Positions 6,345 through 10,032 of a DNA stretch of 10,032 nt are shown here, one piece after another. The notes below the pieces were generated by a model. That model was not told the DNA's origin. It did no database searches and saw only the letters and a program-made list of their open reading frames with translations. Source of the stretch: Bacteroidales bacterium (lineage in GTDB: Bacteria > Bacteroidota > Bacteroidia > Bacteroidales > WCHB1-69); assembly GCA_016285615.1 (NCBI GenBank), contig JAEERB010000089.1, positions 1 through 10,032 on the forward strand, in the 5' to 3' direction. The translations under genes and the position numbers were made by a program. Position 1 is the stretch's first letter. Every line of letters starts with the position of its first letter.

Positions 6345-7268
6345 TTATTTAGTGAGAAGTGAGTAGTGAGGGGGGTAAGAAACTGGTTGTGTCGGGCGAG
6401 TTCGATTCTCTCTGAATTTTTTCGGGCTTACACCGACATTGCGACGGAAGAATGTGCCGAAGTGACTTTGGTTCTGAAACCCTAGGTGGTCGGTAATTTC
6501 CTGTATGGACAGAGTTGTGGTCAACAGCATCGATTTGGCTTGTTTGACTAGATTTTGCGTGATGCAATCGCCAGCCGTGCGTCCTGTAACTTGTTTTACC
6601 ATATTGGCTATATATTTGGGCGATAGTCGCATCTCGGAGGCGTACCAGTCGATATTGTGGTGAATATGACTATAATGTTCAACCAGAGCCAGAAAATGGC
6701 CAGTCAGCTCTTCGGAACGAGAGAGAAGGTTTAGAGTTTGGAAGGATCTGTTGTAATAACCATAGATGTAATATGCCATCGAACGAACGAGATTGAGCGC
6801 AACTTCCCGTATATGGCCCATATTGGGAGTTTGTGCCATTTCGATCAGCAGCGAAAGATAGTGTGTGGCTATTTTCATCTGTTGTTGCTGAAGAGGAAAA
6901 ACAGGATGCATATACGCTTTGATGTGTGCATCCAAAGGCAATTGTAGATTGAGATCTTCAGCAAATCGTGGTGAAAAACTGATTATGTATTGTTGTGTAT
7001 CTTCGCTTGAGTCGATAACGCTGATAACTTGATTGATCAAGACGGCCGCAAAACTCGGTGCTATAACATCGTATAAATGATGGTTGATGTTGGCGGTGAT
7101 TCTCCCTCTAACAAGCAAAGTTAGAGCGTAAACATTGGTTTGGAAATAATCGGGCAGACCGGCAGTTTTTCCTTCTATGAGATCTATTTGCAAATCATGA
7201 TCACCAATGGTGAATAGACGACTTCTTTGCTTAATGTCTTGTATAATAGGGAATTCTTTTGAAGTCAT
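6345..7268 (-). CDS. AraC-family transcriptional regulator
   Basis: This 307-residue regulator has an N-terminal part of about 190 residues with a cupin-like strand pattern in its first 110 (LLVRGRITANINHHLYDVIAP), the usual effector or dimerisation domain. The C-terminal DNA-binding domain has two helix-turn-helix units. The first is at about 205-228 (NIDWYASEMRLSPKYIANMV). The second is at about 254-277 (SIQEITDHLGFQNQSHFGTF), followed by the family signature FFRRNVGVSPKKFREN. The final eight or so residues (HYSLLTK) are encoded by a 7-base iterated repeat at 6350-6370, so the native C-terminus may have been altered there. The gene is divergent from the secreted glycosidase gene, with 160 bases between starts, suggesting local control. 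The inducer is unknown. Confidence 0.93.
   Translation of the reverse strand: MTSKEFPIIQDIKQRSRLFTIGDHDLQIDLIEGKTAGLPDYFQTNVYALTLLVRGRITANINHHLYDVIAPSFAAVLINQVISVIDSSEDTQQYIISFSPRFAEDLNLQLPLDAHIKAYMHPVFPLQQQQMKIATHYLSLLIEMAQTPNMGHIREVALNLVRSMAYYIYGYYNRSFQTLNLLSRSEELTGHFLALVEHYSHIHHNIDWYASEMRLSPKYIANMVKQVTGRTAGDCITQNLVKQAKSMLLTTTLSIQEITDHLGFQNQSHFGTFFRRNVGVSPKKFRENRTRPTQPVSYPPHYSLLTK
6350..6370. repeat. Three tandem 7-base repeats at the 3' end of the AraC gene
   Basis: The plus strand reads TAGTGAG, AAGTGAG, TAGTGAG in perfect register (6350-6356, 6357-6363, 6364-6370), followed by a run of G. It overlaps the last codons of the minus-strand AraC gene. The same heptamer recurs at 9342-9355 and, in inverted form, at 9368-9395. 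Confidence 0.85.
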
Positions 7269-7275
7269 CGTATAC

Positions 7276-7370
7276 GTAATTTAGAACAATTGAATAATGC
7301 AAAAATACAATAATTAAACGGAATTAAGAAGATATAATAAGTAAAATAGAACAATTGTAGGTTTGAAAAA
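7276..7370. repeat. Pair of 30-base imperfect direct repeats in the divergent promoter region
   Basis: Copy one (7276-7305) and copy two (7341-7370) are offset by 65 bases and match at 22 of 30 positions. They share GTAA, then the unbroken 11-base TAGAACAATTG (7282-7292 and 7347-7357), then AAAAA. Copy one covers the predicted AraC-gene promoter and start of transcription; copy two lies just upstream of the glycosidase gene -7 box. AraC-family proteins bind direct repeats, so these are plausible operators. The region is AT-rich, so part of the match may be chance. Confidence 0.6.
7300..7307 (-). promoter_or_regulatory. Predicted -7 promoter box for the AraC-family gene
   Basis: The minus strand reads TATTTTTG, an exact TAnnTTTG match 31 bases before the ATG at 7268. 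The first direct-repeat copy overlaps it and the expected transcription start, a position that would allow autorepression. Confidence 0.65.
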
Positions 7371-7383
7371 ACATGTATTTTTG
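7355..7383 (+). promoter_or_regulatory. Predicted promoter for the secreted glycosidase gene
   Basis: TATTTTTG (7376-7383) matches the -7 consensus, with TTG at 7355-7357 as a possible -33 element 18 bases upstream. The ATG lies 45 bases downstream of the box. A second exact TAnnTTTG match, TATATTTG at 7407-7414, lies closer to the gene and could be used instead, giving a very short leader. Confidence 0.55.
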
Positions 7384-7428
7384 TAAGATCATTCATCTAG
7401 GATAATTATATTTGTAAATCAATAAATT

Positions 7429-9351
7429 ATGAAGAGAATTTTTACTTTTTCTATGTTGGTGCTGATGGCCTTTGGCTCAGTGGCTCAAAATGTCACATTG
7501 ACCTTTACGGGCCGGGATGCCAACAAGCATTATGTGCAACTTGATCGAGTGGTCATAACCAACTTTACTCAAGGGGTGCAGAAGACCCTTCTTTGGCCTG
7601 ACACCAATTTGACTACGCTGAAAGACAATTATTATAGCGCTGGTAGTGCTGCAGAGACGATGGGCTCATCATCGCTGGAACTGTCACAAAATAATCCTAA
7701 CCCTTTCAATGCCACCACGGATGTGTATCTTACGGTAGCGAAGGAAGGGCCTGTAGCATTGGAAATTACCGATTTGAATGGTCGTGTTGTTGGATCGAAT
7801 AATTATTCGTCCCTGCAAGGTGTCAACCATTTTCGTGTAACCGTCGCACAAACAGGTGCCTACATCCTTACCGCTCGCCAGAATGGCAAGGTTTCATCCA
7901 TTAAAATGGTGTGCAACGAAGGCGGAAGTGCCGATAGAGTTGAATGCCAAGGTGTGGTGGCTGCGTATCAAGATTCACCCATGCCTAATTCTCACGATGG
8001 CGGTCGCAAAGCCGACATTGTGGAATATGTAGGTTATGCCACTATCAATGGAGTAGAGGTTGAGAGCCAGCATATTACAGAGATTGAGGGCGCTTCGCAA
8101 GCCATTACGTTATTATTTGAGGGAACACCTATCGTTAAAGGTGGAGCCGTCGCTTTGACCGAACCGTTTCGGGTAGCTCTTTCGTTGAGTCCCTTCTCGT
8201 TGAACCAGTTTGCAGATGGTTATACTTTTGTGGTTGGCGACAGAACTGCCAAAACACCAGCAGAATTGCAGCAGATCTATCGCGATCTCGGTTCAACAGA
8301 AATGTATGTCCGCATTGCCACAAAGCGTCACAAAACCGCAGAAAATACTACAGACGGCGAACCGGACGAAAATGCCAATGTGCATACATTTGACCAAGGC
8401 CTTGAGTTGTGTAGGATTGCCGCTGCTTTGGATATTCCTATCAATCCCGAAATTATGTGTGCATACACCTACATGGATATGGACCGTGTGCAACCACCTC
8501 GCTTTGAAGAATATCCGGAAATTTATGCCCTGCAAAACGGCAAACCGTGGTCGGAACTGTCGCTCGAAGAAGTCTGTGCCGTCCTTGAGGCATACGGAGA
8601 ATTTGTGGCCGATTCGATATTGGCAACGGGCTGCACCGTCAACAACTGGAACCTGGGCAACGAAGCCAATTTCGGCTTTGCGGGCATCGGCATGGGCGTG
8701 GAAACCGCTGTGGATGCCAAACTGGGCAAGGCTTCGGCGATGAAGAGATATATGGCTTCTATGTTCTCGACATGGTGGCTCAAGAAGCATGTGTGGAATT
8801 ATAACGTCAAAGAATTTGCGGCTGTGAAAGCTGGTATATTAAGAGCATACGCTAAAAAAGGACTCGACGCTTCCAATGTCAAGTTCTCGACTCACATTGC
8901 TACCGTGGTATTTACGCCAAGAACCAGTGCTTCGTATTTCCAATTTATGGCCAAGAACGGCTATCAGATGGAAACGGCAGGTATTAGCTATTATCCCAGT
9001 GCACCGGCTATGTCGTTCAATAAGAAGAAATTGTTGACGAAAACCATCACCAAAATCAATAAGAAGTGTGAAGTGCCTGTGTTTATTGGCGAATTCTCTT
9101 ATCCGTCGGGTAAGATGGAAGGACCTTTCGCTGGCTGGAACAAGAAGTTGAAAGGCTATGAAAAGAATCAGCAGGGCCAAGCCGATATCTATAAGGATGT
9201 TATCTCATGGGGTAGAAATCATGGTATGGCAGGCATCCGTTACTGGGCCCCCGATTATGAAGGCTGGTACTCGATGTCGATGTTCGAGTTCTCGAAAAAG
9301 AAAGGAACAGCAAAGACTATCCTGCTCAACCATAAAGAAATAAGTGAGTAG
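7429..9351 (+). CDS. Secreted clan GH-A (GH53-like) glycosidase with N-terminal T9SS-sorting-like module
   Basis: This 640-residue protein has a signal peptide (1-19, MKRIFTFSMLVLMAFGSVA). Residues 20-66 are a beta module beginning QNVTLTFTGRD. Residues 84-161 resemble a type A sorting domain of type IX secretion: QNNPNPFNATTDVYLTV, VALEITDLNGRVVGS, TGAYILTARQNGK, SSIKMV. A short beta region (196-232) leads to a TIM-barrel-like domain from about 245. It has the clan GH-A acid/base motif NNWNLGNEANFG (Glu412) and a nucleophile motif VPVFIGEFSYPSG (Glu555). ISYYP (519-523) and GQADIYKDVISW before GIRYWAPDY further recall GH53 endo-beta-1,4-galactanases. Substrate remains a guess, most likely a plant or host polysaccharide. 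From memory, the N-terminal module usually precedes FISUMP domains in Bacteroidales; here a glycosidase takes that place. There is no sorting domain at the true C-terminus. The last codons run into a heptamer repeat. Confidence 0.83.
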   Translation: MKRIFTFSMLVLMAFGSVAQNVTLTFTGRDANKHYVQLDRVVITNFTQGVQKTLLWPDTNLTTLKDNYYSAGSAAETMGSSSLELSQNNPNPFNATTDVYLTVAKEGPVALEITDLNGRVVGSNNYSSLQGVNHFRVTVAQTGAYILTARQNGKVSSIKMVCNEGGSADRVECQGVVAAYQDSPMPNSHDGGRKADIVEYVGYATINGVEVESQHITEIEGASQAITLLFEGTPIVKGGAVALTEPFRVALSLSPFSLNQFADGYTFVVGDRTAKTPAELQQIYRDLGSTEMYVRIATKRHKTAENTTDGEPDENANVHTFDQGLELCRIAAALDIPINPEIMCAYTYMDMDRVQPPRFEEYPEIYALQNGKPWSELSLEEVCAVLEAYGEFVADSILATGCTVNNWNLGNEANFGFAGIGMGVETAVDAKLGKASAMKRYMASMFSTWWLKKHVWNYNVKEFAAVKAGILRAYAKKGLDASNVKFSTHIATVVFTPRTSASYFQFMAKNGYQMETAGISYYPSAPAMSFNKKKLLTKTITKINKKCEVPVFIGEFSYPSGKMEGPFAGWNKKLKGYEKNQQGQADIYKDVISWGRNHGMAGIRYWAPDYEGWYSMSMFEFSKKKGTAKTILLNHKEISE

Positions 9352-9395
9352 TGAGCAGAGGAGCATATTCACTTCTCACTTTTCACTTCTCACTC
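9342..9395. repeat. Heptamer repeats in both orientations after the glycosidase gene
   Basis: AAGTGAG and TAGTGAG (9342-9355) include the end and stop codon of the glycosidase gene. After 12 bases come four inverted heptamers: TTCACTT, CTCACTT, TTCACTT and CTCACTC (9368-9395), which also form two 14-base tandem units differing at one base. The left pair (9342-9355) can pair with 9368-9381 at 12 of 14 positions, giving a hairpin followed by a pyrimidine-rich stretch. It may therefore act as a weak terminator or an mRNA end-stabilising structure. Confidence 0.8.
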
Positions 9396-9434
9396 TTAAA
9401 TTAAAAATCAAATAATTAAACAATAATTCAGGCT

Positions 9435-9971
9435 ATGAAAAGAACAATTATATGCACTTTGGTATTGATTATCAGTACGATGTCTGTGGTTAAAGCCCAA
9501 TCCGAATTGAGAGGTTTGAATGTGGGCATTGGTGTGCCTGTGGAATGCTATGACTTGAAGGCTGCTGGTATGACTCTCCATATAGGTGGAGATTTTGCCT
9601 ATACGGTTAACGATAAATGCGCCGTGGGCTTCTATGTGAGCGGCGGTGGCGGCTTTTTGGGTTCATTCAAGCCGTATAACGAATACGACAAATTCTATTC
9701 TATGCTTAAATTGTCGGCTGGATTGATGATGGAAATAGGTGACCTTAACAATAAACCCTTCTTGTTGGGCGTTAGTCCGTGCATCGGTTTGGGTTATGTG
9801 GATATGGACTTGGTTCTGCCCATAGAGTTGCGTTTTGGCCGTTTATTTGCCAACAACTGGTATGTGATGGGTGAAATCTTTTATGGCGTTTCGTTGGCGA
9901 AAGAGACGAGATGTTTTGAGCCCGTGATTCGTGTGGGTTATAATTTCGGACCGAAGAAGGCGCGCAAGTAA
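9435..9971 (+). CDS. Secreted beta-barrel-like outer membrane protein
   Basis: This 178-residue protein has a signal peptide of about 21 residues (ending SVVKA, before QS). The mature chain alternates short strands with glycine and aromatic residues: MTLHIGGDFAYTVND, CAVGFYVSGGGGFLG, YSMLKLSAGLMMEIG, PFLLGVSPCIGLGYV, WYVMGEIFYGVSLA and the final PVIRVGYNFG. That is the pattern of a small eight-strand outer membrane barrel. The last strand is followed by a basic tail, PKKARK, rather than ending in the usual terminal aromatic. I recognise no specific family. It lies 83 bases after the glycosidase gene on the same strand. No TAnnTTTG promoter is visible in that gap, so co-transcription is possible if the heptamer hairpin does not stop transcription. 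A role in binding or surface display beside the glycosidase is inference. Confidence 0.8.
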   Translation: MKRTIICTLVLIISTMSVVKAQSELRGLNVGIGVPVECYDLKAAGMTLHIGGDFAYTVNDKCAVGFYVSGGGGFLGSFKPYNEYDKFYSMLKLSAGLMMEIGDLNNKPFLLGVSPCIGLGYVDMDLVLPIELRFGRLFANNWYVMGEIFYGVSLAKETRCFEPVIRVGYNFGPKKARK

Positions 9972-10004
9972 TGCTTTTTGCACCGCAATTATTGGGGGGA
10001 AGTT

Positions 10005-10032
10005 ATGAAGATATTAAGTTATAAAGTATTAA
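10005..10032 (+). CDS. Possible start of a further gene, cut by the window edge
   Basis: An ATG at 10005 opens a frame that stays open to the edge (MKILSYKVL). It is preceded by a purine-rich GGGGGGAAG (9994-10002), more Shine-Dalgarno-like than any other start here. It begins 33 bases after the stop of the beta-barrel-like gene, which suits an operon member. Only nine codons are visible, so it could be chance. Confidence 0.4.

Noticed and set aside
8210..8743. A 177-codon plus-strand frame inside the glycosidase gene
   Set aside because: It is the +1-type shadow of the glycosidase frame: cysteine- and tryptophan-rich, with no domain pattern, while the main frame carries the catalytic motifs.

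Overview
The window looks like a chromosomal segment from a member of the Bacteroidota, most probably Bacteroidales. Start codons sit behind A-rich leaders with little Shine-Dalgarno sequence. Several genes are preceded by the Bacteroidota -7 promoter motif TAnnTTTG. The protein set also fits the phylum: a sigma factor with a small membrane partner, a bacterial GH3-family enzyme, a LolA-like protein and a module resembling type IX secretion sorting domains. The genus cannot be fixed from the sequence.

Layout, left to right. (1) The 3' end of a phoH-like gene (plus strand). (2) A plus-strand operon of four overlapping genes: an ECF-type sigma-70 factor, a 90-residue single-span membrane protein that could be its regulator, a small secreted protein, and a lipoprotein with a lipocalin-like C-terminal half. 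A strong intrinsic terminator follows. (3) A plus-strand pair overlapping by one base: a GH3-family acyl-adenylating enzyme and a HAD-family phosphatase. (4) A convergent minus-strand pair separated by 8 bases: a LolA-like periplasmic protein, then a PlsC-type acyltransferase. (5) A minus-strand AraC-family regulator, divergent from (6) a plus-strand gene for a 640-residue secreted protein. That protein has an N-terminal module resembling the T9SS sorting domain and a C-terminal clan GH-A (GH53-like) glycosidase domain. A secreted beta-barrel-like protein follows. (7) A probable start of another gene at the right edge.

How the parts may work together (inference): the sigma operon looks like a self-contained envelope-sensing unit. 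The GH3/HAD and LolA/acyltransferase pairs both suggest acyl or lipid chemistry. The AraC gene and the glycosidase gene share a 160-base intergenic region with an imperfect 30-base direct repeat, one copy at each promoter, so the regulator may control the glycosidase and itself.

The most unusual items are the glycosidase architecture, the paired repeat in the divergent promoter, and 7-base iterated repeats that form the 3' ends of both the AraC gene and the glycosidase gene. No CRISPR array, insertion sequence, tRNA or rRNA was seen. No gap between genes exceeds 300 bases.
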